NCBI GenBank assembly: GCA_002280565.1
Contig: NCEF01000016.1
Location: forward strand, 1 to 58,726
Length of the DNA: 58,726 bases
Reading direction: 5' to 3'
DNA from: Sphingomonas sp. 32-66-10
GTDB taxonomy: Bacteria; Pseudomonadota; Alphaproteobacteria; Sphingomonadales; Sphingomonadaceae
The position numbers were made by a program, and so were the translations under genes. How positions within the stretch are numbered: position 1 is the stretch's first letter; every line of letters starts with the position of its first letter. Positions 44,443 through 53,830 of the stretch are shown here, piece by piece. Under the pieces are notes generated by a model. That model was given only the letters and a program-made list of their open reading frames with translations. It did no database searches and was not told the origin of the DNA.

Positions 44443-45669
44443 CTAGTTTTTTATCAGCGTGACCTGCGCGACATGGATGCCCCCGCCGCGAAACCCGCCT
44501 TCGCAATACATCAGGTAATAGCGCCACAGATCGATGAAGTGGGAATCAAATTCGCCCGGAAGCCGCCCCTCCGCCACCGCCGCGTCGAACGCCTCCCGCC
44601 ACTGCTTCAGCGTCTCGGCGTAATCCGCCCCGAAATTGAGCTGATCGGTCCAGCGCAGCCCCTGCGCCTCAGCAATCGCGCGGAACCGGCTCTCAGAAAG
44701 CAGCATGCCGCCGGGGAACACATAGGCCTGGATGAAATCGACGTTGCGCGCATAGGCGTCGAAGATCGCATCATCGATCGCGATATACTGGATCGCCGCA
44801 CGCCCGCCGGGCTTCAGCGCTCGCGCGATCGTCTCCAGATAGGCGGGCCAGTAATCCTGCCCCACCGCCTCGACCATCTCGATGCTCGCCACTGCGTCGA
44901 ACGTGCCGGAAACATCGCGATAATCGGTCAGGCCGACAGTAGCCCCCTGCAGCCCCGCGGTGATGCCGTGCATCTGTCGCCCCCCGCGCGCAGCAAGTTC
45001 AGCGAATGATCCCCATCCGCACCCGATCTCAAGAATGCGGTCGCCCGGCACCGTCCCGGTCCGCTCCAGCACCGCCGCCAACTTCGCCGCCTGCCCCTCC
45101 GCCAGCGACGTCACGCCGGGCGCGAACAACGCGCTCGAATAGGTCATGCTGGCATCCAGCCACGGCGCGTAGAAATCATTCCCCAGATCATAATGATAGG
45201 CAATGTTGCGCCGTGATCCGGTCCGCGAATTGCGCTGCAACCAGTGCCACACGCGCTTGACGATCCGCCCCACGCCCCCCGCACGCCCGGTATTGCCCAA
45301 CGTCGCGCGGTTGCGCACGAACAAGTCGAACAGCGGCACCGGATCGGGGCTGGTCCACTCACCCGCCGCCCACGCCTCATACCAGCCCGCCGACCCGCCG
45401 GTCGCCAGCCGCCACAGCGCGCGCCAGCTGCGGATCACCACCACCGCTTCCGGGCCCGGCGCCCGCCCGCCCAGCCGCCGCTGAATGCCACCCGGCAATG
45501 TCGCCGCGATCGCCCCTTCGGCCAGCCCGGCATCGATCCGGTCGAGCAGGCGATGGAGCCACGGTTCGGCCACGCGCGCGACTGCCGCACCGATCGCGTC
45601 ACGATGGGTCGCTCCGTCACGACGGCCACGGTTACGGGTGCTGCTCTGGGTCACGCGCGCACCAACCAT
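44443..45669 (-). CDS. cfa: cyclopropane-fatty-acid synthase homologue with shortened SAM fold
   Basis: A 408-residue SAM-dependent methyltransferase of the CFA synthase family (methylene transfer to unsaturated phospholipid chains). Marks are RRNIAYHYDLGNDFYAPWLD, MTYSSALF, the SAM motif ILEIGCGWGSFAE, SIEMVEAVG and YIQAYVFPGG-like DFIQAYVFPGGML. Between MHGIT and DYRDV I count only 11 residues, whereas E. coli Cfa has about 23 there, so 12 or more residues of the helix after the second strand of the SAM fold appear deleted, in frame. Activity is uncertain. The start at the ATG 45669 is a best guess; TTG 45696 and GTG 45654 are alternatives. The gene follows phr closely. Confidence 0.85.
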   Translation of the reverse strand: MVGARVTQSSTRNRGRRDGATHRDAIGAAVARVAEPWLHRLLDRIDAGLAEGAIAATLPGGIQRRLGGRAPGPEAVVVIRSWRALWRLATGGSAGWYEAWAAGEWTSPDPVPLFDLFVRNRATLGNTGRAGGVGRIVKRVWHWLQRNSRTGSRRNIAYHYDLGNDFYAPWLDASMTYSSALFAPGVTSLAEGQAAKLAAVLERTGTVPGDRILEIGCGWGSFAELAARGGRQMHGITAGLQGATVGLTDYRDVSGTFDAVASIEMVEAVGQDYWPAYLETIARALKPGGRAAIQYIAIDDAIFDAYARNVDFIQAYVFPGGMLLSESRFRAIAEAQGLRWTDQLNFGADYAETLKQWREAFDAAVAEGRLPGEFDSHFIDLWRYYLMYCEGGFRGGGIHVAQVTLIKN

Positions 45670-45705
45670 GCGACACGCGAGTCGGGCAAGTCGCAAAAGC
45701 CCGGA

Positions 45706-47073
45706 TCAGATCCCCCGCACCGCCCCCAGCGCCCGTTCGCGCGCTTCGCGATGGCCGATGACCTTGCGCGGATAGGTGCTCGGCCGCCGACCATGCTCCT
45801 CGGGATCGTGGATCACATCATCATGCAGCCGCGCCAGTTCGGGCACCCATTCACGAATATAGCCTGCCGCATCGAACTTCTCCGACTGCGACAGCGGCGC
45901 CATGATCCGCACGAACATGTTCGAATCGATGCCCGTCCCCGACACCCATTGCCAATTGACCGCGTTGCTCGCGTAATCGGCGTCGACCAGCGTATCCCAG
46001 AACCAGCGCTCGCCCGCGCGCCAGTCGATCAGCAGATGCTTGATCAGGAAACTCGCCGCGATCATCCGCACGCGATTGTGCATCCACCCGGTCGCCCATA
46101 GCTGCCGCATCCCTGCATCGACGATCGGATACCCGGTCCGCCCCTGTGTCCATGCGTCGAAATCCGCGCGAACCGCGGCAGTCCCGGTGTCACGCCACGG
46201 GATCGCGTCGAATTTCTCACGCGCATTCTTTGCGGCATAATCGGGGAATTGCAGGATCACATTCTGCGCATAATCGCGCCAGCCGATCTCGCTCAGAAAC
46301 ACATCGACCGATCCGCCCGCATCGGCGACGCGATGCCAGACAGTGGACGGCGACACCTCACCGAAATGCAGATGGGGGCTCAGCCGCGAACTGCCCTCGA
46401 TCGACGGCAGGTTGCGCGTGCGGTCATAGTCCGCCGCCTTGTCGACAAACGCATCGACCCGCTTGCGCGCGCCCACCTCGCCTGGCTCCCAATCGGCAAA
46501 GCCCGTCGCCCAGTCGGGCTTGGTCGGCAACAGCGCCCAATCCTCCAGCCGGTCCGATTTGGGCCAGCTCGACGGCTCGGGAATGTCGCGCGGCCGGTTC
46601 GCCGGAGCGGCCGGCGGCATCCGCCCCTGCAATGCGCGCCAAAACGGTGTGAAAATCTTGTACGGCTCGCCCGACCCCGTCGTCACCGACCCAGGCGGGG
46701 CGAGGTAGTTGCCGTCATGGCACACCAGATCCAGCTGCTTTGCCACCGCCCGCTCGGCATTGCGCCACCACGGCTCGTAGTGACGCAGGCAATGCACCCG
46801 CCGCGTCCCCACTTCGTCGGCCAGCGCCGCCAGCACCGCATCGCACTTGCCCCGCTTCAGGATCAGCCGCGATCCCTTCGCGCGCAGCGCCGCGTCGAGG
46901 CTGGCAAGGCTATGGTGCAACCACCAGCGCGATGCCCCGCCCATCGCGCGATGCTTGGGCGTTTCGTCGTCGAGGATATAGACCGGCACCACCGGCCCCT
47001 CCCCCGCAGCAGCGATCAACGCCGCCTGATCGGACAGGCGCAGGTCGCGCCGAAACCACAGGATGCTCGTCAT
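45706..47073 (-). CDS. phrB: deoxyribodipyrimidine photolyase
   Basis: A 455-residue class I CPD photolyase that repairs UV-induced cyclobutane dimers with FADH- and blue light. It opens MTSILWFRRDLRLSDQAAL; the FAD-binding region shows SRLSPHLHFGEVSP, WRDYAQNVI, GYPIVDAGMRQLWATGWMHNR, IDWRAGERWFWDTLVDADYA and NWQWVSGTG with the tryptophan chain. It ends just before the cfa gene on the same strand and starts four bases inside the upstream YdjM-like gene, so the three form an operon. Confidence 0.95.
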   Translation of the reverse strand: MTSILWFRRDLRLSDQAALIAAAGEGPVVPVYILDDETPKHRAMGGASRWWLHHSLASLDAALRAKGSRLILKRGKCDAVLAALADEVGTRRVHCLRHYEPWWRNAERAVAKQLDLVCHDGNYLAPPGSVTTGSGEPYKIFTPFWRALQGRMPPAAPANRPRDIPEPSSWPKSDRLEDWALLPTKPDWATGFADWEPGEVGARKRVDAFVDKAADYDRTRNLPSIEGSSRLSPHLHFGEVSPSTVWHRVADAGGSVDVFLSEIGWRDYAQNVILQFPDYAAKNAREKFDAIPWRDTGTAAVRADFDAWTQGRTGYPIVDAGMRQLWATGWMHNRVRMIAASFLIKHLLIDWRAGERWFWDTLVDADYASNAVNWQWVSGTGIDSNMFVRIMAPLSQSEKFDAAGYIREWVPELARLHDDVIHDPEEHGRRPSTYPRKVIGHREARERALGAVRGI

Positions 47074-48038
47074 TGCGCCGCGCCCTGCTCGGGCGGGATG
47101 CGCACGCTGAACCGACCGCGTGCCATCGGGTTGCCAAAGCGCTGGTCGCTGATGACGATGCTGTCATCCGCGCGCAGCTCTGCATAGGGCATGCGCGACC
47201 AGAACAGGAATGCCCGCACTTCCGGATCGCGCGCCGCCGCCGCCGCGATGCGCGGATCGTCCATCCCGATCGGCAGCGGCCCGCGCTCCGGCTCGGCGAA
47301 CAGGCTGGGCAGCAGGCCACCGGTCAGGTTCAGCGACCCGCTCCCGCGCTGCCCCGCGCCGCGCCACAGCGTCTCGCGCTGCCAAAAGGCGATCGGCACC
47401 GGATTGGCGACCACCATCTCGGGTGTGATGCCATATTCGGCCCGCACCCGCTCCGCCGTCCGCGCCTCGGCGAGGCCCGTCAGCACGCCATTGCCCAGGA
47501 TATAGGCGCTGATCGCCGCCACCACGATCCCGCCGCGCCGCCGCCAATCGCCCCCGCGCCGCTCCGCCGCGCGCGACCACAGGAACCCGCCGATCAGCAT
47601 CGCCCACATCCACACATCGATAATGAAAATGCTGTCGCCATAAAACCAGCGCGACGAAAACGGTTCGAGCAGGCGAACACCATAGCTGTTGAGCCAGTCA
47701 AATGCCGGATGGCTGAGCGTGCCGATGAACGCGAGCAGCAACAGGTGCCACGGCCGCACCGGCGCGCGTGCCTCCGGCCGCTTGCCCCGTCGCGCCTGCC
47801 ACCGGTCGAACCCGATCATGATCGCGGTCAACAGCACGGGCAGCACCAGCATCGCGATCGGCCCATGCGTCAGCCCGCGCCGCATCTCCAGCGACTGGAT
47901 GCCGTAAACGGTGCACGCCGCGTCCAGATCGGGGATGTTCGCCGCAATGATCAGCGTCGGCATACCCAGGCCCGACAGCTTCTTCAGCCCGGCCTGCCCC
48001 AGCGCAGCACCGATCATGCTGTGTGTCAGATTATCCAT
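47070..48038 (-). CDS. YdjM/DUF457-family membrane metal-dependent hydrolase
   Basis: A 322-residue protein of the YdjM-like group. It has the conserved DNLTHSMIGAALGQAGL start with His, the IIAANIPDLDA motif, RRGLTHGPIAML, LLAFIGTLSHPAFDWLNSYG and several membrane helices. The family (LexA-regulated YdjM in enterics) carries conserved His/Asp residues that suggest metal binding; its substrate is unknown. It overlaps phrB by four bases at its end and lies 12 bases downstream of the korA-korB fusion gene. Confidence 0.87.
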   Translation of the reverse strand: MDNLTHSMIGAALGQAGLKKLSGLGMPTLIIAANIPDLDAACTVYGIQSLEMRRGLTHGPIAMLVLPVLLTAIMIGFDRWQARRGKRPEARAPVRPWHLLLLAFIGTLSHPAFDWLNSYGVRLLEPFSSRWFYGDSIFIIDVWMWAMLIGGFLWSRAAERRGGDWRRRGGIVVAAISAYILGNGVLTGLAEARTAERVRAEYGITPEMVVANPVPIAFWQRETLWRGAGQRGSGSLNLTGGLLPSLFAEPERGPLPIGMDDPRIAAAAARDPEVRAFLFWSRMPYAELRADDSIVISDQRFGNPMARGRFSVRIPPEQGAAQ

Positions 48039-48050
48039 AGAGCCAGTGCC

Positions 48051-50900
48051 CTATGCTTCGCGCGGTTCCTTGTCGACCTGCCAGGTCTGGCCCTTGCTGA
48101 CGAGCTTTTGCAGGTCCGCGACCTTGCCCTCGCTCGCCGCGCGGTTCTGCGCCACCACCGCGCTCTCGAACGTCGGCGCAGGATCGTCGTAGATGACTCC
48201 CAAAGCCATCGGAAACGGCCCGAACGGCATCTCGACCAGCATGTGCGCCAGTGCGCGATTGGTCTGGTCGTGCACCACCACGCCCGACACATCGCCATCG
48301 ACGATGTCGACCACCTTCAGCGTCAGCCGCTCGACATCCAGCGCCAGCCCCTTGGTCCCGCCAGCGAATACGAGCGGCTTACCATGCTCGACCCACAGCT
48401 GGTGCCCGGCATTGGCCTTGTCCACGAACGACGCGAACACATCGGCGTTATACACGATGCAGTTCTGGAAAATCTCGACGAACGCCGCGCCCTTGTGCGC
48501 ATGCGCCGCCTTGAGCACGCTCGGCAGATTCTTGTTCACGTCGATCCCGCGCGCAATAAACCGCGCGCCCGATCCCAGCGCGAACGCGCACGGCTTGGCC
48601 GGATGATCGACCGACCCGAACGGGGTGGAGGGCGATCGCGTCCCCTCACGGCTGGTCGGCGAATATTGGCCCTTGGTCAGACCGTAAATCTCGTTGTTGA
48701 ACAACAGGATCTGGCAATCGAGGTTACGGCGCAACAGGTGCATCGTGTGATTGCCGCCGATGCTCAGCCCGTCGCCATCCCCGGTGATGATCCACACATC
48801 CAGGTCCGGATTGGCCAGCTTCACCCCCGTCGCCACCGCCGGCGCGCGGCCATGGATGGTGTGGAAGCCATAGGTTTCCATATAATAGGGGAAGCGCGAC
48901 GAGCAGCCGATGCCGCTGACGAACACGGTGTTTTCGGGCGTCGCGCCAATCTCCGGCATCGTCCGCTGGACCGCCTTCAGGATCGCATAGTCGCCGCAGC
49001 CGGGGCACCAGCGGACCTCCTGATCGGTCTCCCAGTCCTTCGGCGTCGACGGGCGGATGTGAATCCGGAACGGCTGCCCCGACACCTTGTTCAGCGGCCG
49101 CGCATCGACCAGAAACTGGTCCCGCAGCACCGTCTTGAGCTGCCCGGTGTTCATCTCGGGCACGAGCACCTTCTCGTAACCCTTCAGCAAATCACCCAAA
49201 TTCCCCGGCATCGGCCAGATATGACGGATATGGATGTGGCTGACGTCCAGCCCCTTGCGCCGCGCGCGCCGCACCGCTTGGGTAATCGGGCCGTAGGTCG
49301 ATCCCCATCCGACCACGACCAGCTTGCCGTCCGGCGCGCCCTGCTCGATCACCTGATCCGGCACCGAAATCCCCGCCACCTTGTCGCGGCGGACATTGGT
49401 CATCGCCTGATGATTGTCGGCCGAATAATCGAGGTTGCCGGTGCCGACCTGCTTCTCGATCCCGCCGATGCGGTGGAGCAGGCCCGGCGTCCCCGGCTTG
49501 ACCCATGGCCGCGCCAGCTTTTCGTCGCGGGCATAGGGCATGAACTTCTCACCCTCGCCCGGCGCATCGGTCTTGAACGTCACCGGAAACGGCGCGTAGC
49601 CGCTCATGTCCGGCACCTTCCACGGCTCGGCGGCATTGGCGATATAGCCGTCGGTCAGGATCATCACCGGCGTCATATACTGGGTCGCGATCCGCACCGC
49701 TTCGATCGCCACGTCGAAGCAATCGGCGGCGGAGCGCGTCGCGATCACCGGCATCGGCGCGTCGCCATTGCGGCCATAGACCGCCTGATACAGGTCAGAC
49801 TGCTCGGTCTTGGTGGGAAGGCCCGTGGATGGCCCGCCACGCTGCGAATTGACGATGATCAGCGGCAGCTCGGTCATGATCGCGAGGCCCATCGCCTCGC
49901 CCTTCAGCGCGATGCCCGGCCCCGACGATGAGGTAACCCCCAACTGCCCGGCATAGGACGCGCCCAGCGCCGACGCGATCGCCGCAATCTCGTCCTCCGC
50001 CTGGAAGGTGGTAACTCCGAACTCCTTCAACCGGCTGAGATAATGCAGGATCGCCGACGCCGGCGTAATCGGATAACCGCCAAAGAACATCGGCAACCCG
50101 GCCAGCTGCGCCCCCGCGACCAGCCCCATCGAAATCGCCTCGGCCCCCGTCACCGTGCGGTACAACCCCGGCTCGACCGGAGCGGCGGGCACATGCACCT
50201 GCGCAATGCCCAGCGCGCCCAGCTCCGCTGTCTCGCCATAGGCGTGCCCTGCATTGAGTGCGGCGATATTCGCCTCGGCCAGCTCGGGCGCCTTGGCGAA
50301 TTTGGTCTTGAGCCAGTCGATCAGCGGCCCGCGCTCGCGGTCGAACATCCACAGCGCCAGCCCCAGCGTCCACATATTCTTGCAGCGCAGCGCCTCTTTA
50401 TTGCCCAAGCCAAACGGCTTCACGGCATCCAGCGTCAGCTGCGAGATATTGAGCTTGAGCAGCTGCCATTTGGCGAGGCTGCCGTCCTCCAGCGGGTTTG
50501 CCGCGTATTTCGCCTTGTCGAGGTTGCGCTTGTTGAACTCGCCCTCGTCCGCAATGATCAGCCCGCCGGGCTTCAGATCGCCGACATTGGTCTTGAGCGC
50601 CGCCGGGTTCATCGCGACCAGCACATCGGGCGCATCGCCCGCGGTCTCGATTGCCGCCGACCCGAAATTGATCTGGAAGGCCGAGACCCCGAACAACGTC
50701 CCCTGCGGCGCGCGGATCTCGGCTGGGAAATCGGGGAAGGTGGCGAGATCATTGCCCGCCAGCGCGGTCGACAGGGTGAATTGCCCCCCGGTCAGCTGCA
50801 TCCCGTCACCGGAGTCGCCGGCAAATCGGACGACGACCGCCTCGGGTGGCGGATTGGCGGAAGCCTCTTCGGGCGTGACCTGATGGGCGGCAGTGGCCAT
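48051..50900 (-). CDS. korAB: 2-oxoglutarate:ferredoxin oxidoreductase, KorA-KorB single-chain fusion
   Basis: A 949-residue protein that joins the two usual subunits of 2-oxoacid:ferredoxin oxidoreductase. Residues about 1-610 are KorA: a gamma domain (VVRFAGDSGDGMQLTGGQF) and an alpha domain (GGYPITPASAILHYLS, TSSSGPGIALKGEAMGLA). Residues about 620-949 are KorB: DWETDQEVRWCPGCGDYAIL, SGIGCSSRFPYYM, GDGDGLSIGGNH, FQNCIVYN. The cluster cysteines C632, C635 and C666 have the spacing of the archaeal enzyme, and the fourth is near residue 817. KorA normally ends some 15 residues after SGQPF and KorB opens with its own start; here SGQPF runs into RIHIRPSTPKDW without a stop. It oxidises 2-oxoglutarate to succinyl-CoA, reducing ferredoxin. 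No ferredoxin domain is present. Confidence 0.92.
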   Translation of the reverse strand: MATAAHQVTPEEASANPPPEAVVVRFAGDSGDGMQLTGGQFTLSTALAGNDLATFPDFPAEIRAPQGTLFGVSAFQINFGSAAIETAGDAPDVLVAMNPAALKTNVGDLKPGGLIIADEGEFNKRNLDKAKYAANPLEDGSLAKWQLLKLNISQLTLDAVKPFGLGNKEALRCKNMWTLGLALWMFDRERGPLIDWLKTKFAKAPELAEANIAALNAGHAYGETAELGALGIAQVHVPAAPVEPGLYRTVTGAEAISMGLVAGAQLAGLPMFFGGYPITPASAILHYLSRLKEFGVTTFQAEDEIAAIASALGASYAGQLGVTSSSGPGIALKGEAMGLAIMTELPLIIVNSQRGGPSTGLPTKTEQSDLYQAVYGRNGDAPMPVIATRSAADCFDVAIEAVRIATQYMTPVMILTDGYIANAAEPWKVPDMSGYAPFPVTFKTDAPGEGEKFMPYARDEKLARPWVKPGTPGLLHRIGGIEKQVGTGNLDYSADNHQAMTNVRRDKVAGISVPDQVIEQGAPDGKLVVVGWGSTYGPITQAVRRARRKGLDVSHIHIRHIWPMPGNLGDLLKGYEKVLVPEMNTGQLKTVLRDQFLVDARPLNKVSGQPFRIHIRPSTPKDWETDQEVRWCPGCGDYAILKAVQRTMPEIGATPENTVFVSGIGCSSRFPYYMETYGFHTIHGRAPAVATGVKLANPDLDVWIITGDGDGLSIGGNHTMHLLRRNLDCQILLFNNEIYGLTKGQYSPTSREGTRSPSTPFGSVDHPAKPCAFALGSGARFIARGIDVNKNLPSVLKAAHAHKGAAFVEIFQNCIVYNADVFASFVDKANAGHQLWVEHGKPLVFAGGTKGLALDVERLTLKVVDIVDGDVSGVVVHDQTNRALAHMLVEMPFGPFPMALGVIYDDPAPTFESAVVAQNRAASEGKVADLQKLVSKGQTWQVDKEPREA

Positions 50901-50920
50901 TCAGTCTCTTCCTGCAATGT

Positions 50921-50946
50921 CCCACCCTCTTAAGCCTCGGGGTGGG
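50921..50946 (-). terminator. weak hairpin between the HDAC-family and kor genes
   Basis: CCCACCC (50921-50927) pairs with GGGTGGG (50940-50946). It has no T-tract and lies in the 91-base gap upstream of the kor start, where a promoter for kor may also lie; no clear boxes were found. Confidence 0.35.
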
Positions 50947-50991
50947 TTACATGGAAGGTAGAAGGATGTCGGACGGTTGCAACCGCTTCTT

Positions 50992-51894
50992 TTAGGGGGT
51001 CCCGCCCAGCGTCAGGATCGACGCGACGTGCCGCGCCGACACCTCCATGGCATCGACGCCATAGCCGCCGCCCAATGCGCTCGCGAGCGGCAGGCCGTGC
51101 CGCCGCGCCAGCGTCGCGATCCACGAGTCGCGCACGATCAACCCCTCCAGACTCAGCGCCAGCCGGCCCAGCCGGTCGCCCTCCCATGGATCGACTCCGG
51201 CCTGATAGAGCAGGATCGTCGGCTCAAACGCATCGACCAGACCCGGCAGGGTCATGGTCAGCGCGTCCATGTACCCGGCATCATCCACCGCATCCGGCAG
51301 CGCGACGTCGAGCGTCGATCGCGCCTTGCGCACCGGGAAATTCTTGTCGGCATGGATCGAATAGGTCGCGATGTCGGTGCGCCCCGCGGTCAGCGCGGCG
51401 GTCCCGTCGCCCTGATGCACATCGCAATCGATGATCAGCACCCGTTCGCCTTCCTCCGCCAGCCGGTGCGCGGCGATGGCGAGATCGTTGAAGACGCAGA
51501 ACCCGGCGCCCGTCGCGTGCAGCGCATGATGGCTGCCCCCGGCGGTATTGGCAGCAAAGCCCCGCACCTGTGCGATCTTCGCCGCCGCATAGGTGCCGCC
51601 CGGAACCGCCAGCGCCCGCGCCGCCACCGCCGGCGTCACCGGAAAGCCGATCCGCCGCTCCTTCTCGCGCGGCACGCGACTTTCGATCACCTCGGCGACA
51701 TAATCGGGATCATGCACCGCCTCGATCCACGCGCGCGGCATCGGCTCGGGCTCATGCCACTCCAGCGCATCGCCCAGATCGCGCAACAGGTCGCGGACAA
51801 GGCCGTTCTTGTTCCACTGATACTGGCTGCGCGCAGGGGCCGGCGCGACGTAGAGTGGGTGGTGAACGACAGCGATGGCTGCCCGGCCACTCAC
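50992..51894 (-). CDS. histone deacetylase-family protein (AcuC/class II-like)
   Basis: A 300-residue HDAC-superfamily amidohydrolase, which in bacteria removes acetyl or longer groups from lysine or polyamines. Active-site residues are complete: H122-H123 in AGGSHHALHATGAGFC, zinc ligands D158 and H160 in IIDCDVHQGDGT, and the third Asp in YQAGVDPWEGD; GGGYG carries the loop near the catalytic Tyr. The start is a GTG at 51894 that overlaps the stop of the ABC-F gene (GTGA), so it is translationally coupled to it. A polyamine gene pair lies about 2 kb away, which makes acetylpolyamine a conceivable substrate, but this is speculation. Confidence 0.9.
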   Translation of the reverse strand: MSGRAAIAVVHHPLYVAPAPARSQYQWNKNGLVRDLLRDLGDALEWHEPEPMPRAWIEAVHDPDYVAEVIESRVPREKERRIGFPVTPAVAARALAVPGGTYAAAKIAQVRGFAANTAGGSHHALHATGAGFCVFNDLAIAAHRLAEEGERVLIIDCDVHQGDGTAALTAGRTDIATYSIHADKNFPVRKARSTLDVALPDAVDDAGYMDALTMTLPGLVDAFEPTILLYQAGVDPWEGDRLGRLALSLEGLIVRDSWIATLARRHGLPLASALGGGYGVDAMEVSARHVASILTLGGTP

Positions 51895-53759
51895 GCTGCC
51901 AGCGTCTCCAGCGCCTCCTGCGCCTCCATCCACGTCACCTCCGCCGCCTCGATCGCCTTCACGACCACGCCGCGCTGCTTCATCAGCTCGGTCATGGTCA
52001 GCTTGGTGAACTCCGGCGCAGCGCTCGACGGATCGAACATCGCCCGGTCGATCGCGCTCAGCCTTTCCTGAAGCTTGGCCAGTTCAGCCTCCGCCGCCTT
52101 GGCGGCCTTGCGCATCGCATTACCCTTTTCGCGCGCCTCGGCTGCCTCGCGCCGCGCATCCTTGCGGTTGACCCCGCCCTTGGCGCCCTCCGCCTTGGGC
52201 TCCTTGGCGAGCACGAAGGCGATGTAATCCTCGATGCTCCCGTCGAACGGCTTGGCGGTCCCGCCATCGACCAGCACCAGCCGGTCGGCGGTCATCTCGA
52301 TCATGTGCCGGTCATGGCTGACGATCACGACACAGCCCTGATATGCGGTCAGCGCCTGGATCAATGCCTCACGCGAGTCGACATCCAAATGGTTGGTCGG
52401 CTCGTCGAGGATCAGCATGTGCGGCGCGTCGCGGGTGATCAGCGCCAGCGCCAGCCGCGCGCGCTCGCCGCCCGACAGCTTGCCGACCTTGGTCATCGCC
52501 TTGTCACCGGCAAAGCCGAACCGCCCGAGCTGGCCCCGCACCGCCGACGGCTTTTCGCCATCCATCAGCCGCTGCATATGGTCGAACGGCGTCTCGTCGC
52601 TATGCAGTTCCTCGACCTGATACTGGGTGAAATAGCCGACGCGCATCTTCGCCGACGCCGCCTTCTCGCCCTCGATCGGGGTCAGCTGCGCCGCCAGCAG
52701 TCGCGCCAGCGTCGTCTTGCCATTACCGTTGCGGCCGAGCAGCGCGATGCGGTCGTCCGGGTCGATCCGCAGGTTCAGCCGCGACAGGATCGGCGTCCCG
52801 TCATAGCCGACACTGGCATGGTCGAGCGTGATCAGCGGCGGGCGCAGCTGGTCGGGATCGGGAAAGCCGAACGCAAGCGTCGGATCGTCCATGACCGCCG
52901 CAATCGGCTGCATCTTCGCCAGCGCCTTGGCCCGCGACTGCGCCTGTTTGGCGGTCGATGCGCGGGCCGAATTGCGCGCGACGAAATCCTGCAACTTCGC
53001 GCGTTCCGCCATCTGTTTTTCGCGCGCAGCCGCCTGCTGCGCCTGTCGCTCGGCACGCTGCCGTTCGAACGCGTCATATCCGCCGGGATAGAGCGTCAAC
53101 TTGCCGCGCTCGAGATGCAGGATGTGATCGACAACGTTGTTCAGGAAATCCCGCTCATGGCTGACGATCACGATCGTCGCGGGGTAGGAAATCAGGAAAT
53201 CCTCCAGCCACAGCACCGCTTCGAGGTCGAGATGGTTCGAAGGCTCGTCGAGCAGCAGCAGGTCCGGCTGGCTGAACAGCAATGCCGCCAGCGCCACGCG
53301 CATCCGCCACCCGCCCGAAAAACTGTCGAGCGGGCGGTGCTGCGCCTCTTCGTCAAAGCCCAGCCCGACCAGAATCCGCGCCGCCCGCGACGGCGCGGTA
53401 TAGGCGTCGATCGCCCCCAGCCGCTCGTGAATCTCACCCAGCCGGTGCGGATCCTCAAGACCCTCCGCCTCCGCCATCAGCGCCGCGCGCTCGACATCGG
53501 CTTCCAGCACCGTTTCGAACGGCGTCGTCTTGCCCGCCGGTGCCTCCTGCGCGACATAGCCCAGGCGTGCGCCGCGCGGCATATCGGCGCTGCCCTCGTC
53601 CGGGTCGATCATCCCGGCAATGACCTTGACCAGCGTCGACTTGCCCGCGCCGTTACGCCCGATCAGGCCGATGCGCCCCTTTGGCGGCAACGCCGCGCTC
53701 GCACGGTCGATGATGACGCGGCCACCAAGGCGCACGGTGATTCCGGAGAGATTCAACAT
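51891..53759 (-). CDS. ABC-F family ATPase (YheS/Uup-like)
   Basis: A 622-residue duplicated ABC protein without membrane segments. Domain 1 has Walker A GRNGAGKST, signature FSGGW and Walker B LLLLDEPSNHLD; domain 2 has GRNGNGKTT, LSGGERARLAL and LILDEPTNHLD. The interdomain linker is rich in Arg/Lys/Gln (RQRAERQAQQAAAREKQ), and a C-terminal coiled coil (about 545-622) matches YheS-like ABC-F proteins. These act on the ribosome during translation stress. It differs from EttA at 33828 in linker and C-terminus. Confidence 0.93.
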   Translation of the reverse strand: MLNLSGITVRLGGRVIIDRASAALPPKGRIGLIGRNGAGKSTLVKVIAGMIDPDEGSADMPRGARLGYVAQEAPAGKTTPFETVLEADVERAALMAEAEGLEDPHRLGEIHERLGAIDAYTAPSRAARILVGLGFDEEAQHRPLDSFSGGWRMRVALAALLFSQPDLLLLDEPSNHLDLEAVLWLEDFLISYPATIVIVSHERDFLNNVVDHILHLERGKLTLYPGGYDAFERQRAERQAQQAAAREKQMAERAKLQDFVARNSARASTAKQAQSRAKALAKMQPIAAVMDDPTLAFGFPDPDQLRPPLITLDHASVGYDGTPILSRLNLRIDPDDRIALLGRNGNGKTTLARLLAAQLTPIEGEKAASAKMRVGYFTQYQVEELHSDETPFDHMQRLMDGEKPSAVRGQLGRFGFAGDKAMTKVGKLSGGERARLALALITRDAPHMLILDEPTNHLDVDSREALIQALTAYQGCVVIVSHDRHMIEMTADRLVLVDGGTAKPFDGSIEDYIAFVLAKEPKAEGAKGGVNRKDARREAAEAREKGNAMRKAAKAAEAELAKLQERLSAIDRAMFDPSSAAPEFTKLTMTELMKQRGVVVKAIEAAEVTWMEAQEALETLAA

Positions 53760-53830
53760 GCGCGCCGCCTATCACCGCAGCGCAGCATTCGATAGCCCCC
53801 GCTCGATCGCCTGCAAAACGCCGCCGGCAG

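Noticed and set aside
46740-49931. A 1063-codon open frame on the plus strand, antisense to the kor, YdjM-like and photolyase genes
   Set aside because: Its composition is Arg/His/Pro/Ala-rich, typical of the complement of GC-rich genes; it spans parts of three well-supported genes and shows no domain.
51570-53795. A 741-codon open frame antisense to the ABC-F and HDAC-family genes
   Set aside because: Arg/Gln/His-rich antisense shadow of a clear two-domain ABC protein, with no ribosome site or motif.
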